Assembly (NCBI GenBank): GCA_947561395.2
Contig: OX387183.1
Coordinates: 41,398,901 to 41,462,900, forward strand
Direction: 5' to 3'
DNA length: 64,000 bases
From: Buxus sempervirens
Lineage: Eukaryota; Streptophyta; Magnoliopsida; Buxales; Buxaceae
The notes beneath the pieces were generated by a model. It made no database searches and was not told where the DNA came from. It saw only the letters and a program-made list of their open reading frames with translations. The stretch's first letter is position 1. Every line of letters begins with the position of its first letter. Shown here in pieces: positions 22,930 through 33,827 of this stretch. Both the position numbers and the translations under genes were made by a program.

Positions 22930-22940
22930 GTATAAAAGAA
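22930..22940 (+). promoter_or_regulatory. TATA box of C2
   Basis: AGTATAAAAGA, about 285 bases into the LTR and about 240 bases before the splice-donor motif. Confidence 0.55.
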
Positions 22941-23344
22941 ATAGGGTTTATACCTAGAGGATACGTTTAGTGTTCTGTTTGGTATTACCTCTTTGTATTG
23001 CGGCTGATAGCGACCAGAGATGAGCCAAAAACCGAAGAAGGAAGAAGAAGAAGAAGGAGGGAGAGAGAGACCGTAGCTCTTGAGTTTCTCATCTCCCCAA
23101 GAGCCTTGCGCATCCGTGAAGAGGCTTGGTCTTTGCTATTCAGAGGAGGAAGAAGAAGAACTCACGAATAGGTAGGTAGCACACGTTTTCTTCGTTCATT
23201 TTGGTTTTTGATTTTTTTGAATCGTATTGCATGTTTGCTTGATGTATATGTACCTATTTAGTTTGAATATGATTGAATATACATGTTAGAATTGATCAGT
23301 ACATAGAAAAACCCAATTTTTGATTGATGTTTGCCGCAGAAGTA

Positions 23345-23500
23345 TGGGTGCCTAGCACTGACCACCTAGGCGATCGTAGGCGCCCATGCACTACAATTGG
23401 CTGCTCACCCTCGCCTAGAAGAAGAGGGTAGGCGCTGGAATTTTGAACAGGCGCCTAGCACCAACCGCCTAGGCAATCCATGAGCGTCCGTAGAAAACTA
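23345..23500 (+). repeat. Palindromic word cluster 'CGCCTAGGCG' in C2
   Basis: GTGCCTAGCAC, ACCACCTAGGCGAT, GGCGCCTAGCACC and CGCCTAGGC recur within 160 bases. Position, about 170-330 bases downstream of the splice donor, corresponds to the GCTTGAGCGC cluster of C1 and the ACGTTCG cluster of C3. Confidence 0.8.
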
Positions 23501-24127
23501 ATTTGATTGAAAAATCAACTAGTGCTTACCTAGTGCGCCTCGGCCCTGTACTAAGCTCCTGTAAGCACCCAAATTTTGGTCAAACAAAAAATGTGCTAAA
23601 AGACAGCAAAACAGCTCAAAGCCCTAGCTAAAAAGTCAAACCCTAAGGGGGCAAAAGTTGAATTTTTGATCAGGTGCAAATCCACCACCATACTTCTTCC
23701 CTATGATTAGGAAATTCCGACATAATTCTAACGCAACTGAGTTTGCTCAAATCGGGGTTCGGATGAAGAAGATATGAGTCGGTCAAACTTGAGGGGAGCA
23801 GAAATTGACTTTTTGCTAAACCCCAGAACAGCTGCCCAAACTTGTCCCAGTGGACAGGTCATCCTGACACGATTCCAATGCAACTGGGTTTGCTCGAATC
23901 GAAGTCCCGGATAATAAGTTATGAGCAAAACAAGAAACCCTAAAAACTGCCCACGTGGCAAAAACAGCAGAGAAAACAGCAGAAAAAGGTGTCTGGGGGC
24001 AAATCCGTAAATAATCAGGACATTCAAAAATATCTGATGGCATATCTGTAATTATCTGGGGACGAATCTGTGAATATCAAGTTGATGTTAAAATAGCTTA
24101 GGGACTAATCTGCAATTACCAAGAAAA

Positions 24128-24358
24128 TCATCCCCACATGCTTAATTCCCCACCACATCTTTCTCTCCATCTCTCTCCGCCATAACTCATCCCCCACATG
24201 CCTAATTCCCCACCACATCTTTTCCCTCTCTCTCTCTCTCCTTCATAAATTCTTGTTCCCCATGTGCATCCCCATACATCATGCATGCAAACACCTCTCT
24301 CTCTCTCTTTCTCTCTCCCTCTCTCCCTCATGAGTGTCCATGCATGCATCATGCATAC

Positions 24359-24398
<40 letters not shown>

Positions 24399-24435
24399 CA
24401 AACACCTTTTCCCCATGCATGCATCATATGCATTC
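24128..24435 (+). repeat. CT microsatellite and CATGCATG-rich leader of B4
   Basis: Long CT runs (for example 24360-24395) alternate with CATGCATGCATCATGCATAC and with two near-copies of CCCACATGC-TAATTCCCCAC. The open frames here come only from low complexity and were not taken as genes. A weak TATA (ATAATAAAAG) lies at 24451. Confidence 0.75.
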
Positions 24436-26639
24436 ACCCATCACAATCCACATAATAAAAGCCCCATGGAGCCCCATACGTAGAGGAGGAGACATTTTTG
24501 TTGCTCTCTCCATCTTTGCTCCAACCTCTCTCCCAAGCTCCAAGCTCTCCCCCATTGGTCTTCCCAAAGACTCTCCTTCTCCATCTCTCCAAAAACCCTA
24601 GCCTAAAGCCTATCTTAACCCTCCATCCTCAATCCCTTCTTCATCTCCATCACCTAAACACTTGAAGGAGAAGAGAAGCTTGCTGTTGGTGGTAGGAGGG
24701 AGCTGCTCCAGCAGCCGTCCAAGCTTCAAGGAGGAGTGTACACACCATTCTAGGGTTCCAAAACTCCAAGGTATTGCTTCTTTCCACATTTCATTTCACA
24801 TATATAAAAATGAGAGTATTTCAAAGTGTTTAGAGAGTTTGGTTTCTCCTTGGTATAAACTTGTGTTTGTACTTAGTTTTCAATTGCTTGTCTCTTATTT
24901 CTGTAATATGAAAATCTCCAAAGGTAAGGGGGTGTACATATGATCCAAAAAGGGGGAGATGAGAGGCTTTTCCACACATTTTTAGGTTCTATTTCAAGCT
25001 ACTGTTTTGGGTGTTTTGTTTTATCTTTTGATGGAGCATGTTCCCCATTGTTAGCCTATCTAATGTACCCTCATGTAACCCCCACTTTCCCTTCTTATGT
25101 ACTCTCTTTTTCTTCTCTTTTACCACTTTCTTTTGGATGTCTTCTAATGGTGATGTTTTGTTTCTTTTGTGTGCCTTGAAGTATGTGAAAAGTGTGTGCA
25201 TATGTGCATGTAAAACCCACCATCATGCTTCCCTCTTCCCCTTTACAAGGTTGTTGTAGAATCCATTAGCATGCCTTTAGTAGTGTTAATAACATGTCCT
25301 TTTCTTTGCCTTTTTAACTTGCTGTTTTGATGGTATTAGCATGACCCTTATCCCCCCAAACACCTTGCTGTCCCAGCATGCTCCATGCCCCATTTAGGCT
25401 TCGTATGCAACCCACTAGCACCATGCATATAGGTTGCCATCCCTACAACCTTTTTAGGTTGTTCCCAACCCATTTAGTATGCCTAATCCACTCCAAAATA
25501 GCTGCCCCCCCTCCTACAGCATTCTTTTTCTGTTTCATTTTGTTTACCTTCATGATTGGCTTCCTTGTTTGTGCACACACATCACGTGCACACACTCACC
25601 AGCCTTATCATGCATGCTTGGTTGCTCCCCACCATGCCACTACTTCCTATTGCATGAGTCTAAGCCCGAACACCTGCTGTCCCCATGTATAGTACATTGA
25701 AATGCATATGTTGGACTTTTGGGCTCGAGCATGCCTTAGCCCCTTTGTTAATTGTGTACCTTAAGGGCTATGGTGCTTGCTGTTTTGCATGGACTGAGAG
25801 ACCAAAATAGGGTCAACATGGTCCCTGTTTAACTATCATATGTGGTTTAGGTGGGAGAAGGCAATCACCCATGCCTTCTCCCCTTCTCTTTGTTGTAAAA
25901 CCCCCCAAAAAGAAACCGAAGTGGGGAGATCCCCCATTCCCTAAACCAATGTGGGCCTTCCAAAGGGGCCCACCAAGCCTAATAAACCCTCTTAAATGTA
26001 AATAAGCAATTTAATTAAACTGGGTGGACCACACCACTCAAGGCCCACTGTAAGCACTTTATTTTTGCACCCCTGGAAGTGCTGAAAATGAGAACCCTGG
26101 CGGAAAAGTCAAACCTTGAGGGGTCGAAATTTGACCTTTTGATCAAGTGAAAATTGGCCACCTTGCTTTATCTCAATGGATAGAGAATCTCGACACGGTT
26201 CCAACGCAACTGAGTTTGCTGGAATCGGAGTCCGGATGAAGGTTCTGCAGGCCGGTCAAACTTGAGGGTGAGTCGAAAGTTGACTTTTTTCGAACCCCGT
26301 GCCAGGTGCTTGGCTCTACATCATTGGATAGAGGGCTCCGATACGAGTCCAACGCAACTGAGTTTGCTCAAATCGGAGTCCAATTGAGGGAGATATAAGC
26401 TGTCGAAGTTTCTGAGTGAAAAAACCGGAAACTGCACACGTGGCGCAGGAACTGCACACATGGCAGCCAACGCAGCAAAATATCTCAGGGACTAAATCTT
26501 AAATATCCAAAAGTTGCTAAAAATCTTAGGGACTAAACCAAAATTCGCAGGGGGCAATCCGTAGATATCCAAAAGTGTCAAATCGGTCAAATCGGTCGAA
26601 TCGGTCAAGTCGAGGGGCAAATCCGTAATTTTTCGATTT

Positions 26640-26906
26640 GTATCCGACCAAATATGCCGGATACACTTGCTCCTCTTCATATCCGACATCAAATGTTGGA
26701 TACAAAGATTTGCTCGGCGAGATTCGTGCCGATTCGCCGATAGATTCGCGGCGGCATTTAATTTTCGAAATTATTATGTCTTGTATCCGATATAATAAGC
26801 CGGATACAAAGGGAGTGCAGTGTATCCGACATAATATACCGGATACAAAGGAAGTGTAGTGTATCCGACATTAAATGCCGGATACAAAAATTTATCTATA
26901 AAAAGG
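26640..26906 (+). promoter_or_regulatory. GTATCCGACAT...ATGCCGGATAC palindromes and TATA box of B5
   Basis: Five copies of an imperfect palindrome (10-11 base arms, 5-6 base centre) at about 26640, 26680, 26784, 26821 and 26861, the last ending 7 bases before TATA-like CTATAAAAAGG (26896-26906). The same word stands in front of the TATA boxes of family-D LTRs at 40921-41045 and 35917-36020. Confidence 0.85.
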
Positions 26907-28149
26907 CAACAGCAGCCCCATTTCGGGGGTTGGCTTCTTGTATGATGTTTCCACCCCTTCTCCCCCACTGCACCTGGTCCGAAATCTCCCACTTTAACCC
27001 CTCCTTGCTCACCCAAACCTAAAAGACCATTCCTTTGCTTCCCTCCTTCATCTTCTCCTTCATCTTCTCCACTTCAAATCTCAAAGGAAGAAGGTGAGTT
27101 TGCTGTTGGTGTTTGAAGGTGGTGTTCCAGCAGTGTTCAAGCTTCAAGAAAGGGTGAGCACGCCACTCGAAGGTCACGAGGCCCCAAGGTAATGTTCCCT
27201 ATGGTATTTTGTTCATGATATATAAAAATGAGCTCCATATGAGCATGTGTTTTCAACCATGTGCTTCTTACCATTTCAAGCATGTCTTGCCTTTTCTTTC
27301 TCTACTTGGTCTTCCCCATTGTGTATAAGAATAACCCCATGGTAAGGGGAAGACACGTGACTGGCTTCAAGGGAGGAAGAGGGTAACATATAAGATGCTC
27401 TTAATGGTTCTTTTGGGCTACTGATTTGTCTCATTTAAAGTGGGAATTTGTTCCCTCCATTTTGCATCTAATGTATCCTTTAACTCCCCCCTCTCTCCCT
27501 TCTCTAACTAGGCTGCTTAGATCATGGTGTTGGCTTCAAATATTAGATTGGTAATATGGCTTGTTAGCATGTCTAAGTTAGGCAAAAAGGGGTGCCTGTT
27601 TTTTGGATGCATGCTCTCATGTTTTCACTTTAATAAATCCTAGCTGCTGCTGTAGGTGATGAGCATGTCTCTCCCTCCTTTTAGCACCTGCACACATATC
27701 CAATATGTCTCCATGTGCCTACTTATCTTCACTAGAAGCATGTTAGGACATTCCCTCATTTGTCATAAGCTAATCCTCACACTAGCAAGCAAATACAGCC
27801 TAGGGAATGCATGCACTTCTATCATGTTTTAAAGAATTCCTTTTAGTCATGTTTGGTAGGTTGGCATTCGAATTGCTTGTTTGCTATTTCGTGGAAGTTG
27901 GAAGAACCAAGGTAGGGATACTCAGGTCCCTACCCCATTGTTGAAGGTGGCTTAAGTGGGAAGAGGCAACTCCATGCCTTCCTTCCTCCCTTCCCATGCT
28001 GTAAAGTCTCCAAAAGAAACCAAAGTGGGGAGATCCCCCACTACCTGAACCACTGTGGGCTCAAACAGGGGCCCACACAACCCCTGGAGCATTCTAGAAG
28101 GCCCAAAAACCCAACCCCCTCTGAAAAATCCAAAAACAAGCTTCTGTGT

Positions 28150-28254
28150 GTTGATCCGGCAACTCAGGTTGGATCAACAAAGTTCCATTCGTAGCCGGCC
28201 AAAGATGCCGGATACACAGAGCTGTGTGTGTAACCGGCATCTCAGGCCGGCTAC
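28150..28254 (+). repeat. Second cluster of GTATCC/GTAGCC palindromes in B5
   Basis: Three palindromes at 28150-28178 (TTGATCCGGCA arm), 28191-28217 (GTAGCCGGC...GCCGGATAC) and 28230-28254 (GTAACCGGC...GCCGGCTAC). They are variants of the word upstream of the same TATA box, about 1.3 kb downstream of it. Confidence 0.85.
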
Positions 28255-30799
28255 GCTGCCAGAATGCCATTTTTTTTGCTATTTTGTGATTTTGTGCTAT
28301 TTTCTTGATGTGTTTGATCAATCCGGATGAACCAAATTGATTTCTGGTCCAAGGTGGGCCTTGGACCAACCCGGCCCAAATTGATTTCTGGTGGGCCTTC
28401 CAACGGGGCCCACCAAGCCCGACAAACCCATTTTTTCTAAATGAAGACAATCAAATTAATTGAGTGGGCCGGACCATTGGAGGCCCACCCAAGCCTAGTT
28501 TCAGTAGCATGTTGCTTAGATCTAGGCATGGTTTGGCCGAGACCACGGGTAGGGCCGATCGGGCCTGCTAAAGTCCATTAAATCGAACCAATTTTAGGGT
28601 TTCCAAACCCTAACTCATGAAGACTTGGGCTTTCAAGCCCAAACCTAGGTAAAGGGCCCCAAGCCCAAAGCCTGGCCCATTTTGGTGAAGATAAATCAAA
28701 GATAAATTAAATCATTTGGCAACCAACTGTGTGGCCCACTCAAGGGCCCACAAAGCAATCCCAGCCCACTTTGGCATGGAAATCCACTCAAATTTAATTA
28801 AACTTGAAATTTAAATAAAATCAATTCATTGAACCAAAGCCCAAAGGGCCTCTCAGGTTTAGGCTGAGGCCCACCAAGGGAACATGTGGGTTTAACCAAG
28901 CCCACCAAGGGATCCGCAGGCCTTCCAACGGGGCCTGCCCAATCCGACTCACACCACTTTAAGCTAAGAAAGATAAAACCAAGTAAAGGGACCCACACCA
29001 CTTTGGCGGTCCCGCCAGACTTAACCAAATTGAATGCTGGAATAGGGATCGGGTGAGTGAAAGACCAAAGTTGACTCAAAACCAGGGAAACCTATGGGAC
29101 CCGTCACTTGACGGGGCGGACCGGGGTGTCTACAGACTTCCCCGGACCGTAATCGAGAACTTGTTTAGAATCTCAAGCCGCAGACCAAGCCTTAATAGAA
29201 TAACTTAGGCACCCAGGTGTCTGCCTGCACCCCATCAGGCAGTGGCAACTCCAAACACTCCCGAGGCACGCATCATTTTGCATGCGCCTCGTTGTGCGAC
29301 CGAAATCGGGTGCTCACACCCACCAAAGCCCAACTTGATGCATGCTGGACTAGCTAGGAATGGTTTGGCCGAGACCACGGGCTAGGGCCTATCGGGCTCG
29401 CCAAGCCCACTAACCAAGCAAGCAAGGGTTCAAACCCTAGCTTCAAGAAACTTGGGCTTTCAAGCCCAAATTTGGACTACGGGCCCCAAGCCCAGTGTCC
29501 AACCCGATTTTGAGAATTAAATCAAAGATAAGCTAAAACACTTGGAAACCCTCGTGTGGCCCAATGGGCCCACAAACCAATCCGGCCCACTAGGAATAAA
29601 ATGTAGTTTAATCTTTCAATCTGAACTCTAAAGTAAAATCAATACACTTAACCAAAGCCCCAAAGGGCCTCCCAGGCTTAGACGGAGGCCCACTAGGGGA
29701 CATATGGGCTTAACCGAGCCCACCAAGGAGACCATGAGCCTTCCAACGGGGCCCACCCAATCAGACAAAGTTCACCTTAATTAACCAAGATAAAATCAAT
29801 TAAAGGGACCTACACCACTCAGGTGGTCCCGCCAGACTCAATGAAATGAGCATGTTGGAATAGGAATCGGGTGAATAGACAGACTGAGTTGACTCGTAAC
29901 CAAGAAATTTGTGGGACCCGTCATTTGACGGGGTGGACTGGAGTGTCTACGGACTTCCCCAGACCGCAACCGAGAACTTATTTAGAATCTCAAGCCGCAG
30001 ACCGCCTAAATAGAAAAACCTAGGCAACCAGGTGTCTGCCTGCACCCCATCAGGCAGTAGCGACTCCAACTTTCCCGAATTACCCTTCAGGAGGCTCGCG
30101 CCCACGCCGTGTGACCATGCGCACAGCGCCCTTAACAGAAAATTCTTGATTTTCATAATTTGATTCTAAATTCAATACTAAATGATTTTTAATGGATTTT
30201 ATCAATTAAATTAGATGATTTGAGACACTTTTAACTGGTCAAATACCCTGGTTGCCACATAAACAAATTGAAGATTATTTTAGGACGGATAGTGGCTTGA
30301 CTTGAATATAAAATTAAAAATTGAATTATTTGAACATCTGAATCTAATTGATTTAAATTCTTAATTAGGAAAAATGTAATTTTAAGTATCATGACCACTG
30401 AACTTCACTAGAAAAATCGACACCAGAAACTATCTTATAGACTCAATCTTGGAGAAAAATGTAATTTTAGGCTTTATTATTTAATTAAATTGGCTTACTC
30501 CAATTTCTCTCTACTAAATTGTAAGTACCCTATTACTTTAAGTGACTACCTCTAAACCTTAAATAAGCTTTAAATTACTTTAATCAATCTCACCACTACC
30601 TTTAACCACTTGAGTCTTCTATTATTATAAAAATCGCATAACTAGACCCCGTCCTTGTGAGTACAAACTAATGAATTGATTTTGGAACAAGGTTTGGAGT
30701 ATCAATTGATTAGGATTAAGCTGTTATATATAATTAAATATAATTTGGACTGTGGATCAAATGCCATGATGGCGATAAGAGATTTTGACCATCTACGAA

Positions 30800-31275
30800 T
30801 GAGATTTGATTACCTCTTGCGGGAGAGATGAGACCTCATGTTGGGGGGGAGATGTAATCCAGATTGGATTGCATCCCATAGGGAGATATGTGACCACCTG
30901 TGGGGTGAGATATGACCTCTTGTAGGGGGAGATGTAATCCAAATTGGATTGCATCCCACAGGGGGGATATGTGACCACTTGCGGATGAGATGAGACCTCC
31001 TGTTGGGGGAGATGTAGTCCGGATTGGATTGCATCCCACATGAGAGATATGTGATTACCACTTGCGGGTGAGATGTGATCATTTGTAGGTAAAATGTGTT
31101 AACTCTTGCTGGAGAGACCTCTTGTGGGGGAGATGTAATCACGATGTGATTGCAATAACATCCCACAGGGGAGATGTATGTGTTACCACCTACGGGTGAG
31201 ATATGTTAACTCCTGCGGGAGAGACCTTATGTAGGGGAGATGTGATTACTACGTGATTGCATCCTACATAGGAGA
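30800..31275 (+). repeat. 80 bp tandem repeat in C2
   Basis: GGGGGAGATGTAATCC (AGTCC in the third) recurs with 80 bp spacing at about 30846, 30926 and 31006. Two longer, diverged units follow from about 31125 and 31225. Units contain ATTGGATTGCATCCCA. Minus-strand frames across it are repeat artefacts. Confidence 0.88.
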
Positions 31276-32103
31276 ATGTTACTATCGGATTGTGAGATTG
31301 ATTATTAATTATGATTGAAATGATTTCATTTAAATAAGAAGAGTTTGATTAAACGATTTAGCTGTGACTTGATTAGAATAACTCTAAAATAGAATATTAA
31401 TGAGACACAAAAAAAAAATGTAGAATTATTTTAGGAAGACAATAGTTTCAGTGAATTGGAAAACCCTTTAGATGTGATTTATATTACATTGCCCTTCTGT
31501 TTGAAATGAATATAATAAAATGCCTTTTTGAGCACTGATTTAATGTTGGTTTTGTACCGTGATTACCCGTTTTTCTTATTGACCGTAATAATTCGCTTAT
31601 CTTATCGAGCATGATATCATTGTTATTTCCTTATATATAAATTGTTTTTCTTTCATGTATAGTGTTACCTACTGAGATATTCGTATCTCATACCTTTTGT
31701 TTTGTTTTGTTTTTCAGCTGATCTGCGTGAGAGCGTCCTTGGGGTTGACACAGGAGGAGAGTTGCAGATTTATATGATGAGGATCATTCCTATCTTGTTT
31801 AGTTTTTCTTTTAGAGGTTGATATAGATGTACCTTGATGGATATTTCATGATTTAATTGATTATGAGAGAAAGTGTGTTAGAAAACCCTTTTACCAGACT
31901 TATGAATTTATATTGATGAGTTAGTATGATGGTTACATTTAGCCACGCTTATTGATGAATTTAAGGTTTTAACTCTCCGCACTTTGATAATTAATGGAAT
32001 TCTTTGCATTTAAATGTCTGGTAATTAGTAGTTGTGGGCCCAGTAGCACTTCGGATTCGGGTTTGGTGCCAGTTTTGCATAGACCTGGGTTTGGGGCGTT
32101 ACA

Positions 32104-32967
32104 GTATGTGTATCCTGAATCCATAAGCCACTTGTCTGTATGTGATGTTGACAGGAGTCCAACTAGTGCATATTCAAACTCATCCTCTACACTTTCAGCT
32201 ACATATGCATCTGACGCATTTTTGTTTTTGTCCCTTTTCTGCAGCTTCGGACAATCTTTCTTCCAATGCCCTTTTTCATGACAAAAGGCACATTCATCTT
32301 TACCAAGTCTACCTCTCGAATGAGATTTTCTCCTTCTTCCTGGGTTACGGCTTTGACCATGACCCCTTACTATGTAAGCCTCTGTTGCTACATGCCTGTT
32401 TTCACTTTGATCTTTCTTTCTAATTTCATTGTTATACAAAGCGGTATAGACTTCATCAAAAGATATCTTTTCCTCCCCATTTAACAAAGTCATGATCAGA
32501 TGATTATATTCCTTGGGAGGAGAGGCTAACAGCATCATAGCTAAATCCTCATCCATAAATTTTTCATCTAAATTTATCAAACCTATAACTAACTGATTGA
32601 AAGCGGTAACATGGTCATTGATAGTGGTACCTGGTACATACTGGAGGCGGAATAACTTCTTCTTCATATATAGTCGATTCTGACTATTCTTCTTCAAGAA
32701 TTTATTCCCCAGCTCCTTCCACAGCTTGTATGCAGACGTATCTCTCATGAACAGATACTTCTGTTCCTTAGTGAAACACAAACGAATGGTACCACATGCC
32801 AAGCGGTTTATCTTCACCCATTATTTATCATCTAAAGATTCTAGTTTCTTTTCTTGAAGGGCAATATGTAACTCTTGTTGGAAAAGAACATCAAGCACCT
32901 CGCATTGCCACATGCCAAAATTCCCGGTGCTGTTGAATTTCTCCACGTCAAATTTTGCATTAATCAT
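32104..32967 (-). pseudogene. Copia gag with zinc knuckle and start of protease
   Basis: ATG at 32967 opens a gag domain that would form the particle coat. After a single in-frame TAA (32821-32823) it continues with the UBN2-type core (FLKKNSQNRLYMKKKLFRLQ, YNHLIMTLLNGEE). The CCHC zinc knuckle CAFCHEKGHWKKDC lies at about 32280. The protease active-site block WLMDSGYTY follows, where copia usually has DSG or DTG. Reading is cut at 32104 by solo LTR C2 and resumes at 22645. Confidence 0.9.
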
Positions 32968-33107
32968 AACTGGTCTTGATGAAGAAGCTAATGATTTTTT
33001 TTTTGCCTGATGAAGAAGCTACTAATTTTGCCATTTCTCAAGTACAACAACTATATTCCAATATCAAACAAAGTGGAAATACAACAAAAGCCTAGGACAG
33101 ACCTTCG

Positions 33108-33119
33108 GCTCTGATACCA
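33108..33119 (-). promoter_or_regulatory. Primer binding site, initiator-Met tRNA
   Basis: The minus strand reads TGGTATCAGAGC directly after the 5' LTR. This is complementary to the 3' end of plant initiator methionine tRNA and typical for copia. Confidence 0.9.
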
Positions 33120-33121
33120 AT

Positions 33122-33736
33122 TGTTGGGTAAAAAACCCCTAACCAACTACCCCATATAGTAAAGTGAGGAGTTGTGTATGCAAAATGCACCAAGAAAACT
33201 CCCAGCAAACTGGAGGGGTCACAAACGGTCCCGCTTAAGACCCAGCCTCCTTAGGTGATTATAGCCCTTTTGGCAGAACTTTCCTAGACATGCATGTAAC
33301 AACATAGCATATCTCTCACAAAACTATACTAGGTTTACAAATAATAACGAATGCTATTGGAATAAAGAACTGAGAAATAAATACAAAAGCAGGAATGCTA
33401 AGGTAGAATGTAAATATAGAAAGCTAAATAAAGAACACTTGAATTTAACGAGGTTCGGTAAGTACTTACGTCCTCGAGCACCGTTGACCACTTCCACTAG
33501 ATGAGAATAAAAATTTTACAACTTGGATCTCCTTTCAGAAACTCACAAATGGAAGGCTTTCATCAAGAAGGCCTTCTCACAAAATAAAGAAAGAAAATTA
33601 TATCTAATTTTCAACTTAACTTATGTGGAGGGGGGGGGGGGGGCCCTTTTTATACAACATTTGACACCCCCCCCCTTTGGGTCCCATACACAACCGGTAT
33701 GGGACCCTCTTTTCTTTTATTTGCACCACCTCAACA
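33122..33736 (-). repeat. 5' LTR of the copia element
   Basis: Plus strand TGTTGGGTAAAAAACCCC to CACCTCAACA, 615 bp, with intact TG...CA ends. A TATA box (TTGTATAAAAAGGG on the minus strand, 33646-33657) lies beside a 14-base G run (33630-33643). Confidence 0.9.
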
Positions 33737-33827
33737 AGAAGAGAGTGGGTGGTAGGCTCGTCCAAATAGGATCTGGCATTTCTTCTAGCGCGCAAGAGGG
33801 TGTGTTTTAGTTGAAGACGAAAGACGG

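Larger units (their letters stand above)
26049..29318 (+). mobile_element. Family-B solo LTR (B5), innermost of a four-deep nest
   Basis: TGTAAGCACTTTATT...GGGTGCTCACA, 3270 bp, exact duplication CCCAC at 26044-26048 and 29319-29323. Order of insertion is copia, then C2, then B4, then B5. Landmarks: 146 bp-type U3 block (26190-26400), CACGTGGC at 26437, palindromic GTATCCGACAT cluster, TATA at 26896, splice donor at 27189, second word cluster at 28150-28254, and two CTTCCAACGGGG blocks (28397, 28922). Confidence 0.93.
23560..30125 (+). mobile_element. Family-B solo LTR (B4) inside C2, hosting B5
   Basis: TGTAAGCACCCAAATT...CCATGCGCACA with duplication GCTCC (23555-23559) and GCGCC (30126-30130), 4/5. 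Without B5 it is about 3.3 kb. It holds CCCACGTGGC at 23950, a CT-rich leader (24140-24400), splice donor AAG/GTATTG at 24771, two copies of the CTTCCAACGGGGCCCA-type block (25954, 29736) and the CACCCCATCAGGCAG end at about 30045. No coding domain is present. Confidence 0.88.
22646..32103 (+). mobile_element. Family-C solo LTR (C2) inside copia, hosting two nested LTRs
   Basis: TGTAAAACCCCGAAA...GGGGCGTTACA with exact duplication GTATG at 22641-22645 and 32104-32108. Removing B4 and its duplication leaves about 2.9 kb. Landmarks: TATA-like AGTATAAAAG at 22930, splice donor TAG/GTAGGTAGCAC at 23172, palindromic CCTAGG words at 23345-23500, a tandem array at 30800-31275 and the TACTGAGATATTCGTATCTC block at about 31670. 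No coding domain is present. Confidence 0.92.
17205..33736 (-). mobile_element. Full-length Ty1/copia element with nested insertions
   Basis: It is bounded by LTRs 17205-17811 and 33122-33736, with flanks GGAAG (17200-17204) and AGAAG (33737-33741), a 4/5 match. Domain order on the minus strand is gag, protease, integrase, RT, RNase H, so integrase precedes RT as in copia. The TNT1/Tork-like wording of the integrase and RT regions suggests the Tork lineage. It is interrupted at 19291-20951 and 22646-32103 by solo LTRs, each with its own target duplication. Without them the element is about 5.4 kb, normal for copia. Stops and frameshifts make it inactive. Confidence 0.92.

Noticed and set aside
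24128-24601. Overlapping open frames of about 100 codons on both strands
   Set aside because: They arise from CT microsatellite sequence (runs of Ser-Leu or Arg-Glu) in the leader of solo LTR B4.
30793-31166. Three overlapping minus-strand frames with repeated WDAIQSGLHL-type text
   Set aside because: The repetition mirrors the 80 bp tandem DNA repeat and no start context or domain is present.
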